Shown in pieces: positions 34,607 through 44,986 of a stretch of 64,000 bases of DNA. How positions within the stretch are numbered: the stretch's first letter is position 1; each line of letters starts with the position of its first letter. A program made the position numbers and the translations under genes. The notes below the pieces were generated by a model that had not been told where the DNA came from, searched no databases, and worked only from the letters and a program-made list of their open reading frames with translations. The DNA comes from Nocardia otitidiscaviarum NBRC 14405 (lineage in GTDB: Bacteria; Actinomycetota; Actinomycetes; Mycobacteriales; Mycobacteriaceae), in contig NZ_BAGD01000050.1 of the NCBI RefSeq assembly GCF_000308635.1, forward strand, positions 47,291 to 111,290. The letters are read 5' to 3'.

Positions 34607-36316
34607 CTAGATACGAGCGCCCTTGGAGCGATTACAGGCGCGGCACAGGATCTGCAGATTCGCCGCGCTGGTCGCCCCACCCCGGCTGAGCGGGATGATG
34701 TGGTCGAACTCCAGATAGTGGCTGTCGCCGCACTCCACGCACTTGCCGCCGTCGCGCTGCCACACCTCCGCCTTGACCTCTTGGGGAATGCTGCGGGTAT
34801 CACGCTGCCCCGGGGTGAGTGCGAGGCGCTTGGCCACCCGCAGCGCGCCCTCCAGGCTGGCGGCCGTGTAGTCCGGATCGGCCACGTCGAAGGTCGCCCC
34901 GCCGCGTGCCGAGGTCGCGGCCAGCACCACGCGACCGTTCTCCGAGATCACCGAGACCACGCGCGCCCAGGGCATTTCGATGCCGGTGTCGATGCCGACG
35001 AAACGCAGCTTCTTATTGCTGCAGATGAGCCTGCCCTCGCTGTGCTTGGGTCCGCGCGACAGCTGGCGGATGTGGATGGCGGGCACATCCAGGTGCACCT
35101 TCTCCTCCGGATCGAGGTGCAGGCCCACCGCCCGCACCACCGGCAGGTCCCCGGCCCGCAGCCGGGACAGCGTATGCCCGCGCTGCATGCGCCGCCGCAG
35201 ATCCTCGATGAGCGGACCGGTCAGGGCCAGTTCGCCGACCGCCGCGTCGAAGGCGTCGCGTTCGGCCTGCTCGATGACCCCGTCGGCGAAGGCGAACGCC
35301 ACCAGGCGTTCCACATGGTCGTGCCCGACTGGCCGCAACCGCTCCAGCCCCAGCGCCTGATCGATGCGCTGATAGCGCAGTGCCGTCCACAGCGCCTCCC
35401 AGTCCGCACCGTGTGTCCCGGTCGTCCGCAGTACCCGCGCGGCGCGCTGCACCCAGCCCTCGAGATACTCCTCGATCCGGTCCGAGCACTCCCGGCACGG
35501 GGCGGGCCGCCCGAACAACCGCCAGCGCCGCGCCCGCCCGCATCGCGGGCAGTGCCGGGCGTCGGTGGACGGCACCGGTCGCACGGAACTGGTCCACTGC
35601 GCCGCGTCCCACCAGCGCAGGCGTGCGGGGTCCTCCGGATCCACGTGCCAGTCCGCCCGCTCTGGATGCGGCGGTGGCAGCAGCAGCGATGGAATCTCCC
35701 GGGCTTCCCGCTCCAACGACAATCCCGGCCGCATCCGCCGCTCCCACGGCGCGGAGCCCCCCGCCCGCGTTCCCGCCATCTCGTGGTCGGCATCCGTGCG
35801 CTCCGGGGCTTCCTCGTCGTCGACCTCGACGCCGAATTCGGTGACGATGCCCGCCAGCCCGCTGGCCCAGCCCTGCGCGATGGCGCGGAAACGCCACTGC
35901 CCGTCGCGGCGGTAGAACTCGCCGAACATCATGGCCCGCACCGATTCCCCGGCGTCGATCTCGAACCAGGCCACCGGGCGGCTGTGATCGAACACGGTCA
36001 GGACGAGACCCGGGATCTCGGTGAAGGAGTCGGCGTCCACCGAGCCGGTGAGGACGATGCGTGTGACGTCGGATTCGGTGCGCGGGAGGGAGACCGACAG
36101 GCGCGCGGTGCCGGGGGCGGGCGCCTGATCCAGGGTGACCGCCTGGGATATGTGGCGGGGCGCGTTGAAGAAGACGAAGTCCCGGTCGGAGCGCACCCGG
36201 CCGCCGTCGGCGAGTAACAGGGCGTGCGCGTCCACCTCGTGTTCCGACTGCCACGAAAGGACAACGGTCAGAAGCGATGTCGGCACCGGCGCATGGCCAC
36301 CCCTGATCAGTTTCAT
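34607..36316 (-). CDS. TerD - DUF2510 - zinc ribbon - TerB-like - HNH nuclease fusion
   Basis: A 569-residue multidomain protein. Residues 10-165 are a TerD domain (DAHALLLADGGRVRSDRDFVFFN, MMFGEFYRRDGQWRFRAIAQGW, GLAGIVTEFGVEVDD). Residues 221-247 are a DUF2510-like WW segment (ADWHVDPEDPARLRWWDAAQ). Cys256, 259, 274 and 277 (CPRCG...CREC) form a zinc ribbon. Residues 335-365 resemble TerB (FAFADGVIEQAERDAF). Residues 405-498 look PH-like. The C-terminus is an HNH nuclease: CVEC at 526-529, DHIIPLSRGG with His539, NLQILCRACN with Asn553, Cys558 and Cys561. ATG 36316 starts the TerD fold. Fusion of stress, zinc and nuclease modules fits Ter-linked DNA processing predicted in the literature. 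Confidence 0.85.
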   Translation of the reverse strand: MKLIRGGHAPVPTSLLTVVLSWQSEHEVDAHALLLADGGRVRSDRDFVFFNAPRHISQAVTLDQAPAPGTARLSVSLPRTESDVTRIVLTGSVDADSFTEIPGLVLTVFDHSRPVAWFEIDAGESVRAMMFGEFYRRDGQWRFRAIAQGWASGLAGIVTEFGVEVDDEEAPERTDADHEMAGTRAGGSAPWERRMRPGLSLEREAREIPSLLLPPPHPERADWHVDPEDPARLRWWDAAQWTSSVRPVPSTDARHCPRCGRARRWRLFGRPAPCRECSDRIEEYLEGWVQRAARVLRTTGTHGADWEALWTALRYQRIDQALGLERLRPVGHDHVERLVAFAFADGVIEQAERDAFDAAVGELALTGPLIEDLRRRMQRGHTLSRLRAGDLPVVRAVGLHLDPEEKVHLDVPAIHIRQLSRGPKHSEGRLICSNKKLRFVGIDTGIEMPWARVVSVISENGRVVLAATSARGGATFDVADPDYTAASLEGALRVAKRLALTPGQRDTRSIPQEVKAEVWQRDGGKCVECGDSHYLEFDHIIPLSRGGATSAANLQILCRACNRSKGARI

Positions 36317-36416
36317 CGTGATCGAACTATGCCATGTCGCTCCGACACGCCACCCGGCCGAATAGAACCGGGCGGTCTTACATGTACTTTGGCCGCCGCT
36401 CCGGCACAGTGGAGGC

Positions 36417-36914
36417 ATGACCACTCCGAAGGGCCCCGGCAGCAACCCGAAGGGGTCCGGCCGCAAGGGCCAGCAGCGCGCCGCCAGCCCCGGCGACCTC
36501 ATCGCCGCCGCCCAGTCCGCGGTGGAGGCGGCCCAGCACGCCGCGGGCCAAGTCCTCGACGCCGCCCAGCTCACCGCCGGTACCGCCTTCGACACCGCGG
36601 TGCGCCTCCCACCGGCCTCCGTGCAACTGGCCGCCCAGCTCCCCGACCTCATCGAGAACCTCGCCACCGCCATCGACCGGCTCAATGCCACCATCGACCG
36701 TCTCGACCGGACGCTGGCACTGGCCGATCCGGCCTTCGCCGCCTACGACCGCCTGCTCCCGCGGCTCGAGGCCATGATCGCGTTCGGCGAGGACGTGTTC
36801 ACCCGGCTGTCCAGACTCCCCGGCGTATCCCTGCTGGGTCGCTTCACCGTTCCCCGCGAGGAAGCCGAGCCCGCCCCGCCCGAACCGAAGTCGCGCCGCG
36901 ATCGCCGGAAATAG
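36417..36914 (+). CDS. conserved helical hypothetical protein
   Basis: A 165-residue protein, divergent from the TerD-HNH gene by 100 bases. It has a basic low-complexity N-terminus (KGPGSNPKGSGRKGQQR), an Ala/Gln-rich helix, then an amphipathic coiled region LIENLATAIDRLNATIDRLDR, and a basic tail ending KSRRDRRK. The pattern resembles phasin-like or granule- and membrane-surface proteins but no family is recognised. GGAGG lies one base before the ATG, and CACAGT six bases earlier could give a leaderless start. Confidence 0.6.
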   Translation: MTTPKGPGSNPKGSGRKGQQRAASPGDLIAAAQSAVEAAQHAAGQVLDAAQLTAGTAFDTAVRLPPASVQLAAQLPDLIENLATAIDRLNATIDRLDRTLALADPAFAAYDRLLPRLEAMIAFGEDVFTRLSRLPGVSLLGRFTVPREEAEPAPPEPKSRRDRRK

Positions 36915-36924
36915 CCGCCTGCGG

Positions 36925-39147
<2,223 letters not shown>

Positions 39148-39271
39148 TTGCCTGGCAGACTACGCCGCCCGGTGCCGAACATCGCACTTCGACCTGCGTG
39201 AACATGGCCACCGCCACTTCTGCTGGCATATGCCTTCAGTTGTGCTGGACGGCTGCGGCACAATGTGGGGC

Positions 39272-40327
39272 ATGTCTGAAGTGCAGCCGGTCGCAGTGGA
39301 TCGAGATGTCGTCGACTTCGCGATCATCGGGAAGTGGATGGATGAGCAGGGCTTGCCCGGCGGGGAATTCGAGGATGTGCGACCGCTCGGCGGCGGCACC
39401 CAGAACATCATGCTGCGCTTCCGTCGCGGCGACCGCGACTATGTGCTGCGGCGCGGTCCCAAGCATCTGCGAGCGGCCAGCAATTCCGTCATCAATCGCG
39501 AATCGCGCATTCTCGGCGCGCTCGACGGCACCGGTATCCGCGCACCCCGGGTGATCGCCGCCTGCCCCGACGACTCCGTGCTCGGTGCGTCCTTTTACCT
39601 CATGGAGCCGGTCGTCGGCTTCAACCCGCAGAATGAACTGCCCGAGCTGCACGCGGGTGATCCCGAGGTGCGGCGGCAGATGGGTCTGTCGGCGGTGGAG
39701 GCCATTGCCCGCCTCGGCTCCCTCGACCATGAGGCGCTCGGGCTGAGCGACTACGGCAAGCCGGAGGGCTTCCTGGAACGTCAGGTGCCGCGCTGGCTGA
39801 AGGAGCTCGACTCCTACAGCGCCAATGCGGGCTACCCGGGGCCGGAGATCCCGGGCGTGGAGCGCGTCGGGGACTGGCTCGACCGCAACCGTCCCGCTCG
39901 GTGGCGGCCCGGCATCCTGCACGGCGACTGCCACCTCGCCAATATGATGTTCTCCTTCGATGGTCCCGAGGTGGTGGCCATGGTCGACTGGGAGATGTCC
40001 ACCATCGGCGACCCGCTGCTGGACCTGGGCTGGCAGATCGCCACCCGCCCCGAACCCGGCACCACGGGCGCGGCCCTGGTCGGCAGCCTGGGCGCGGTCG
40101 GCGGCCTCCCCACGCCGGAGGAGATGACCGCCCACTACGGCCGGTTCTCCGACCGCGACCTGAGCGATGTCACCTGGTACACGGTGCTGGCCTGCTTCAA
40201 GCTCGGCATCGTGCTGGAGGGCACCCACGCCCGCGCCTTCGCTGGGAAGGCGCCCAAACAGGTCGGCGATTTCCTGCACGCCATCACCCTGGAGCTGTTC
40301 GAGAAGGCGCACCGGCTGATGGAGTGA
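39272..40327 (+). CDS. APH-family phosphotransferase (aminoglycoside kinase-like)
   Basis: A 351-residue kinase-fold protein. It has GGGTQNIMLRFRRGDRDYVLRRGP (nucleotide loop), the catalytic loop ILHGDCHLANMMF (HGDxHxxN), and the metal-binding segment VDWEMSTIGDPLLDLGW. This close set of motifs is shared with the N-terminal kinase region of ACAD10/11-type proteins, which phosphorylate hydroxyacyl substrates in lipid breakdown. A true aminoglycoside target is unlikely. GTGGGG precedes the ATG at 39272. It is divergent from pabAB. Confidence 0.88.
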   Translation: MSEVQPVAVDRDVVDFAIIGKWMDEQGLPGGEFEDVRPLGGGTQNIMLRFRRGDRDYVLRRGPKHLRAASNSVINRESRILGALDGTGIRAPRVIAACPDDSVLGASFYLMEPVVGFNPQNELPELHAGDPEVRRQMGLSAVEAIARLGSLDHEALGLSDYGKPEGFLERQVPRWLKELDSYSANAGYPGPEIPGVERVGDWLDRNRPARWRPGILHGDCHLANMMFSFDGPEVVAMVDWEMSTIGDPLLDLGWQIATRPEPGTTGAALVGSLGAVGGLPTPEEMTAHYGRFSDRDLSDVTWYTVLACFKLGIVLEGTHARAFAGKAPKQVGDFLHAITLELFEKAHRLME

Positions 40328-40371
40328 CCGGCACTGTCGGAATCTTGCCGAGGGGTGGCAGGAAATTGGTG

Positions 40372-40404
40372 GCCGAAAAACTTTTGCCAGGATAAGTTTT
40401 CGGC
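40372..40404 (+). promoter_or_regulatory. leaderless promoter with overlapping palindrome (DinB gene)
   Basis: TAAGTT (40393-40398) is followed by six bases and the ATG at 40405. The same stretch forms an inverted repeat, GCCGAAAAACTT (40372) against AAGTTTTCGGC (40394), with one bulged A. The dyad covers the whole promoter, so a bound protein would repress it. Confidence 0.5.
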
Positions 40405-40980
40405 ATGCCGATCGTTCCCGATACCAAGGACTGGACCTGGGTCCTCGAACGCGCCTGCGTCGACTGTGGATTCGACCCCGCCGCCACCCCCTACGAGGCC
40501 GTTCCGGGCCTGGTGCGGGCGAGCGCCGTCCGCATCGCCGCGGCGCTCGAACGCCCGGACGTCCGGGTCCGCCCGGACGAATCGACCTGGTCCACCCTGG
40601 AATACGCCGCCCATGTGCGCGACGTGTGCCGCATCATGACCCACCGCCTCGGCATCACACTGGCGGCGGCCGCCGTCCCCGGCCCGGTCATCTCCGGTTA
40701 CGATCCGAGCGTCACCGTCGACGCGGGCGTTCCGATGTTCGCCAACTGGGATCAGGACATCACCGCCGAGGCCGACGATTACGCGGCCCAGAGTCCCGCC
40801 GCCGTCGCCGCCGAACTCGGCGCCGCCGCCGAATCAGCGGCCCGCGCCTACGAATCCGTGCCCGCCGACCAGCGCGCGCGGGTGGCCCGCCGCAGCAACG
40901 GCTCCCAGTTCACCGTCGACACCCTGGGCCGCTACTTCCTGCACGACCTGGTCCACCACGTCCACGACGTGCGCGCCTGA
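40405..40980 (+). CDS. DinB-superfamily protein
   Basis: A 191-residue four-helix protein. It contains the DinB/YfiT-type positions: STWSTLEYAAHVRDVCRIM (first His), NWDQDITAEADDY, and RYFLHDLVHHVHDVRA (paired His). These would bind a divalent metal as in bacillithiol/mycothiol-dependent transferases of this superfamily. A mycothiol-dependent role is inference. Its promoter appears leaderless and is covered by a palindrome. It ends seven bases before the convergent serine hydrolase. Confidence 0.82.
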   Translation: MPIVPDTKDWTWVLERACVDCGFDPAATPYEAVPGLVRASAVRIAAALERPDVRVRPDESTWSTLEYAAHVRDVCRIMTHRLGITLAAAAVPGPVISGYDPSVTVDAGVPMFANWDQDITAEADDYAAQSPAAVAAELGAAAESAARAYESVPADQRARVARRSNGSQFTVDTLGRYFLHDLVHHVHDVRA

Positions 40981-40987
40981 GCCGGAA

Positions 40988-42181
40988 TCAGGCGACGCAG
41001 GCCCGCAGCGCCGTGCGCAGATTGCGGGCGCGCGCGTCGTCGAGCACCGCCAGGCCGAGCCGGTTCATGGCGTAGCCGAAGCCGAGACCCGTTGCCGGAT
41101 CGGCGAAACCGAATGAGCCGCCGAGGCCGGTGGTGCCGTAGGCGCGCTTGTCGGTGCCGAAACGGAAAGCGCCGCAAGATTTCCGGAAGCCGAGGTGGTA
41201 GCGGCTGCGGGTGAGCAGGATCAGGTCGTCGGCCGGTACGTCGTCGGCGGTGTCGGCGGCGCCGAGCCGGTCGATGAGGTCCTGGTCGATCGGGAGCTCT
41301 CCGGTGCGGGCCGCCGCCGCACCGTAGACGCGGGCCAGCGAGCGGGCGGTGCCGACACCGCTGGAACCGGGCAGTTCCTTGGACAGGAACTCCCGGCGGG
41401 CCGCGCGCTCCGGAGCGCCGGTGCGGGGGCTGCTCAGCGCCCGATACGACAGGCCGCGCTGCACCGCCAGCTGTATGCCGATGCGCACCGGCAGATCGCG
41501 TTCGTAGCGCAGCACGTCCAGGCCCCGGGTACCCGACAGCGTCGCGATGCCGTCCATCGACACCTGCTCGGGCAGCCCGATGTGGAAGTCCAGACCCAGT
41601 GGCGCGGCGAAGTCCTCGGCGAACACCTTGCCCAGGGTGCGCCCCCGCGGATCCACCCGGCGGATCAGCTCCGTCTGGTAGAGCCCGGCCGTGATCGGGT
41701 GGTAGCCGTGCCGGGTTCCGGGCCGCCACAACGGTTTCTGCTCCGCCAGGATCTCGGCCAGCCGATCGAGGTCGTCCAGCTCCCGCAGCCGCACCGTGCG
41801 GTCCAGCGCCGCCAGCCCGGCCTGGTGGTCGATCAGCTGCCGGACGGTGATGGACTCCTTGCCGTGCGCGGCGAACTCCGGCCAGTACTCGGCCACCGGC
41901 GTCTCGTAGTCGAGCCATCCCCGCGAGACCGCCGCGGCGACGACGAAGGCCGCCATGCCCTTGGTGGAGGAGAACACCGGGGCCATGGTGTCGCGCTCCC
42001 ACGGCACCGAGCGCCGGCGATCCCGATGCCCCGCCCACAGATCCACCACCGGTCGGTCACCGGCGTACACGGCCACCGCCGCCCCGATCTCGCCGTGCCG
42101 GGTGAAGTTGCGCCGAAAGGCGTCGGCGACGGGGCCGAAGCCGGTGTCCACCTCGCCGTGGATCTGGGGAATCTCACTCAT
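40988..42181 (-). CDS. serine hydrolase (beta-lactamase/EstB family)
   Basis: A 397-residue class C beta-lactamase-fold esterase. The SxxK catalytic motif is SSTK (Ser71, Lys74) in MAPVFSSTKGM. The tyrosine region is HGYHPITAG, and the KTG-equivalent appears in the YGTTGLGGSFGF segment. It has no signal peptide, which is typical for cytoplasmic esterases of this family (EstB/LpqH-unrelated). The substrate is unknown. It is divergent from the APC permease. Confidence 0.87.
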   Translation of the reverse strand: MSEIPQIHGEVDTGFGPVADAFRRNFTRHGEIGAAVAVYAGDRPVVDLWAGHRDRRRSVPWERDTMAPVFSSTKGMAAFVVAAAVSRGWLDYETPVAEYWPEFAAHGKESITVRQLIDHQAGLAALDRTVRLRELDDLDRLAEILAEQKPLWRPGTRHGYHPITAGLYQTELIRRVDPRGRTLGKVFAEDFAAPLGLDFHIGLPEQVSMDGIATLSGTRGLDVLRYERDLPVRIGIQLAVQRGLSYRALSSPRTGAPERAARREFLSKELPGSSGVGTARSLARVYGAAAARTGELPIDQDLIDRLGAADTADDVPADDLILLTRSRYHLGFRKSCGAFRFGTDKRAYGTTGLGGSFGFADPATGLGFGYAMNRLGLAVLDDARARNLRTALRACVA

Positions 42182-42231
42182 GGTGCAACCGATGGTAACC
42201 GGCCGGTTATCACCGGGTAGCGTGGCCGCAC

Positions 42232-43665
42232 GTGCCCGGACTCAGTCGATTCACCGCATCGTTGCTGCGCACCAAACCCGTCGAACAGCTGGCCGCCGAC
42301 GGCGAGCACTCTCAGCTGCGGCGCAGCCTCGGGCTGATCTCGCTCATCGCGCTGTCGGTCGGCGCGACACTGGGCACCGGCATCTTCGTCGTCTTGGGGG
42401 AGGCCGCACCGCTGGCGGGACCGGCCGTAGTGGTGTCCTTCGCGCTCGCCGCGCTGGCGGCGCTGTTCTCGGCGCTGTCGTATGCGGAGCTGGCCGGTGC
42501 GGTGCCGGTCTCGGGTTCGGCCTACTCCTACACCTACGCCACCCTCGGCGAGATCGTCGCCTGGGTGTGCGGCTGGTGCCTGCTGCTGGAGTACGGCGTC
42601 TCGGTGGCGGCCGTCGCGGTCGGCTGGGGTGCGTATCTGAACGAATTCCTCGCGGGCACCATCGGCTGGCGCATTCCCGACGCGCTGGCCGCCGCGCCCA
42701 GCGAGGGTGGGATCGTGAACCTGCCCGCCGCGGTCGTGGTGTTGATCGCCACCGCCGTGTTGTTGGACGGCATCAAGGAGAGCGCCCGCGTCACCACCTT
42801 CACCACACTGCTCAAGATCGCCGTGCTGGTCTTCTTCGTGGTCGTCGCGGTCACGGCCTTCGACTCCGGCAATCTCGCGCCCTTCGCCCCGGCCGGGATC
42901 GCGGGCATCACCTCGGCGGCGTCCATGGTGTTCTTCTCCTTCATCGGTTTCGACGCCGCCTCCACCGCCGGTGAGGAGGCCAAGAATCCGCAGCGGGATC
43001 TGCCGCGCGCCATCGTGATCTCACTCGGCATCGTCACCGTGGTGTACGTGCTGGTGGCGCTGACCGCGGTCGGCGCGGTCGGAGTGGACGAGGTGAGCGG
43101 TTCGGGGGCCTCGCTGGCCACCGTGCTGGAGCGGGTGACCGGTGCGGGCTGGCCCGCGACCGTGCTGGCGGCCGGTGCGGTGATCGCCATCGCCTCGGTG
43201 GTGCTGACCGTGCTCTACGGGCAGACCCGCATCCTGGTCTCCATGTCCCGCGACGGGCTCATGCCGCGGGTGCTGTCGCGGGTCGGCGGCAAGCGGGTGC
43301 CGACCCTCAATATCCTCATCGTCGGCGGCGTGGTGTCGGTGCTGGCCGCACTGGTTCCGCTCGGAGAACTGGTGAACGCCACCAATATCGGCACCCTGGT
43401 CTCCTTCGGCTTGGTCAACATCGGCGTGCTGGTGCTGCGCCGCACCAAGCCCGACCTGCCTCGCACCTTCCGGACCCTGGTGCCGCTGGTCCCGGTTCTC
43501 GGCATCGGCATGTGCGCCTGGCTGCTGCTGCGCCTGCCCGGCGTCACCTGGCTGGCGTTCACCCTGTGGACCGCCTTCGGCCTGTTCGTCTACTTCGGCT
43601 ACGGCCGCCGCCGCTCCCGGCTGACGGTCGCTGCCACCCACGACCCGACCGTCGCGCGGCCGTAG
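42232..43665 (+). CDS. APC family amino-acid permease
   Basis: A 477-residue protein with twelve likely membrane helices. The family motif at helix 1, SVGATLGTGIFVVLGEAA, and FSFIGFDAASTAGEEAKNPQRDLPRAI in helix 6 are typical of the cationic amino-acid transporter branch. It imports or exchanges amino acids across the cytoplasmic membrane. GTG start at 42232; TAGCGT is eight bases upstream, hinting at a near-leaderless mRNA. It lies alone between genes in the opposite direction. Confidence 0.92.
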   Translation: MPGLSRFTASLLRTKPVEQLAADGEHSQLRRSLGLISLIALSVGATLGTGIFVVLGEAAPLAGPAVVVSFALAALAALFSALSYAELAGAVPVSGSAYSYTYATLGEIVAWVCGWCLLLEYGVSVAAVAVGWGAYLNEFLAGTIGWRIPDALAAAPSEGGIVNLPAAVVVLIATAVLLDGIKESARVTTFTTLLKIAVLVFFVVVAVTAFDSGNLAPFAPAGIAGITSAASMVFFSFIGFDAASTAGEEAKNPQRDLPRAIVISLGIVTVVYVLVALTAVGAVGVDEVSGSGASLATVLERVTGAGWPATVLAAGAVIAIASVVLTVLYGQTRILVSMSRDGLMPRVLSRVGGKRVPTLNILIVGGVVSVLAALVPLGELVNATNIGTLVSFGLVNIGVLVLRRTKPDLPRTFRTLVPLVPVLGIGMCAWLLLRLPGVTWLAFTLWTAFGLFVYFGYGRRRSRLTVAATHDPTVARP

Positions 43666-43668
43666 TCG

Positions 43669-43710
43669 CGACGACAATCTGAGGCGCGCAGACGAGAATC
43701 TCAGGCGCGC
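43669..43710. repeat. 21-bp imperfect tandem repeat
   Basis: Two adjacent 21-bp units (43669-43689 and 43690-43710) share 18 of 21 positions, with core AATCT-AGGCGCGC. The second covers the stop of the alpha/beta-hydrolase gene. Origin unknown. Confidence 0.6.
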
Positions 43711-44471
43711 ACCGGGATCCGGTGCCGCACGAAGTCGAGTACGGCACTGTGCCAGGCATCGGGCCGCTCCACCATCAGCACATGCCCGGCGGGCACTTCG
43801 AGGTACTCGGCTCCGGGAATCTCGGCGGCCAACCGGCGTGCGCCCGCCGGATCGATCAGCAGATCGTCGCGCGCGCCGATGGACAGTGTCGGCACCCGGA
43901 CGCGGGGGAGGTCGGCGGTGGTGTCCACCCGCGTCACCAGGTCCGCCTGGGCGGCGGTGCCTCCCGGTACCCGCGCGGCGGTCTGCTCGAGCACGGCCGA
44001 GAGCTGCTCGGGGGAGAGGGAATTGACGAAGTCGGCGGCGAATCCGCCCAGCAGCGCGATCCGCGCGAAGGCGTCTGTATCCCCGGCCGCCAGGGTCTGC
44101 CGCCACTGGTGCATGGTGAGCACCGCCCGATGGTCGGCGCGGGCGAATCCGGCGGCCAGCACCAGCCCGCGCACCCGCTCCGGATGCCGTATCGCCGCTC
44201 GCACGGCCACCGCGGTCCCGAGCGAATAGGCGATGATCGCGAACTCCTCGGCTCCGGCCTCGACGGCCGCGGCGACCAGTGCGTCGGCCAGCGCGTCGAG
44301 TTCCAACGGGGTGTCGTCGTCCGGGTAGTCCGACCCGATGACCATGTGGTCGGTCGCGAGCAAGGGGATCAGTGATCCGAAATTGGCCTCGATGCCGCCG
44401 CTGGCACCGTGCGCGAGCACGATGGCGGGTCCGGAGCCGGTCACGGTGGTGGTGAGTGGAATCGTCGTCAT
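43701..44471 (-). CDS. alpha/beta-hydrolase
   Basis: A 256-residue hydrolase: LAHGASGGIEANF (oxyanion region), nucleophile serine in IIAYSLGTAVA (first Gly of GxSxG is Ala), Asp in GARDDLLID, His in VPAGHVLMVE. The substrate is not known. ATG 44471 was chosen because it sits just behind a MerR-type promoter: a TTGACC -35 and TAACGT -10 with a long 20-base spacer. The divergent MerR gene is the probable regulator. Confidence 0.85.
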   Translation of the reverse strand: MTTIPLTTTVTGSGPAIVLAHGASGGIEANFGSLIPLLATDHMVIGSDYPDDDTPLELDALADALVAAAVEAGAEEFAIIAYSLGTAVAVRAAIRHPERVRGLVLAAGFARADHRAVLTMHQWRQTLAAGDTDAFARIALLGGFAADFVNSLSPEQLSAVLEQTAARVPGGTAAQADLVTRVDTTADLPRVRVPTLSIGARDDLLIDPAGARRLAAEIPGAEYLEVPAGHVLMVERPDAWHSAVLDFVRHRIPVRA

Positions 44472-44488
44472 GGCGGCGACGTTAGGGA

Positions 44489-44510
44489 TTGACATGGATG
44501 TGAGGGTCAA
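44489..44510. promoter_or_regulatory. MerR-type operator/promoter in divergent region
   Basis: TTGAC and GTCAA are the outer arms of a dyad that spans the -35 box (TTGACC on the minus strand). The -10 TAACGT (44484-44479) lies after a 20-base spacer, as in MerR-regulated promoters that need DNA untwisting. It faces the hydrolase gene, with the MerR gene on the other side. Confidence 0.6.
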
Positions 44511-44518
44511 GCCCCGGT

Positions 44519-44548
44519 GCTCGGGAACACAGCGCTCGGGAACACAGC
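44519..44548. repeat. 15-bp tandem repeat in the merR leader
   Basis: GCTCGGGAACACAGC occurs twice back to back, with a partial third copy after it, between the operator and the MerR start codon. Confidence 0.7.
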
Positions 44549-44585
44549 ACTCGGAACCACCGCGCCGCACCCACGGCGGGCCGAC

Positions 44586-44936
44586 GTGCTGATCGGTGAA
44601 CTGTCGCGCGCCACCGGCGTGAGTCCCCGGCTGCTGCGCTACTACGAGGAGCAGGGGCTGCTGGTCGCCCGCCGGGACGCCAACGGTTACCGCGTCTACC
44701 CCGAGACCGCCGTCGCCCGGGTGGCGCGTATTCGCGAACTCCTCGACGCGGGCCTGAACACCGCCGCCATCCACGCCCTGCTGCCCTGCGTCACCGAGAC
44801 CGGCTTCGCCCACTGCGACCACTCCCGCGCGGTCATCCGCGACGGCCTCGCTCGCCTCGACGACGAGATCGCCACCCTCGCACGCCGGCGTTCCCTGCTG
44901 GCCCGACACCACGACGCGGCGCACGATCGACACTGA
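44586..44936 (+). CDS. MerR family transcriptional regulator
   Basis: A 116-residue regulator: IGELSRATGVSPRLLRYYEEQGLLVARRDANGYRVYPE is the MerR HTH and wing, followed by a dimerisation helix (VARIRELLDAGLNTAAIHALLPC) and a short tail with Cys/His (CVTETGFAHCDHS). Those residues could bind metal or sense redox. GTG 44586 gives the family-typical N-terminus; the longer frame runs through the tandem repeat. It probably controls the divergent hydrolase through the operator at 44489. Confidence 0.87.
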   Translation: MLIGELSRATGVSPRLLRYYEEQGLLVARRDANGYRVYPETAVARVARIRELLDAGLNTAAIHALLPCVTETGFAHCDHSRAVIRDGLARLDDEIATLARRRSLLARHHDAAHDRH

Positions 44937-44974
44937 ATCCGCACCCGTGCGCCCCCGCGCCGGTGTGGAACTCG

Positions 44975-44980
44975 TAGGCT
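44975..44980 (+). promoter_or_regulatory. -10 element of leaderless promoter (serine hydrolase 44987)
   Basis: TAGGCT, six bases, then GTG at 44987. Confidence 0.5.
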
Positions 44981-44986
44981 CGAGGG

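Noticed and set aside
36317..36694. N-terminal extension of the TerD-HNH protein
   Set aside because: It overlaps the divergent gene at 36417 and lacks domain similarity; the TerD fold starts at 36316.
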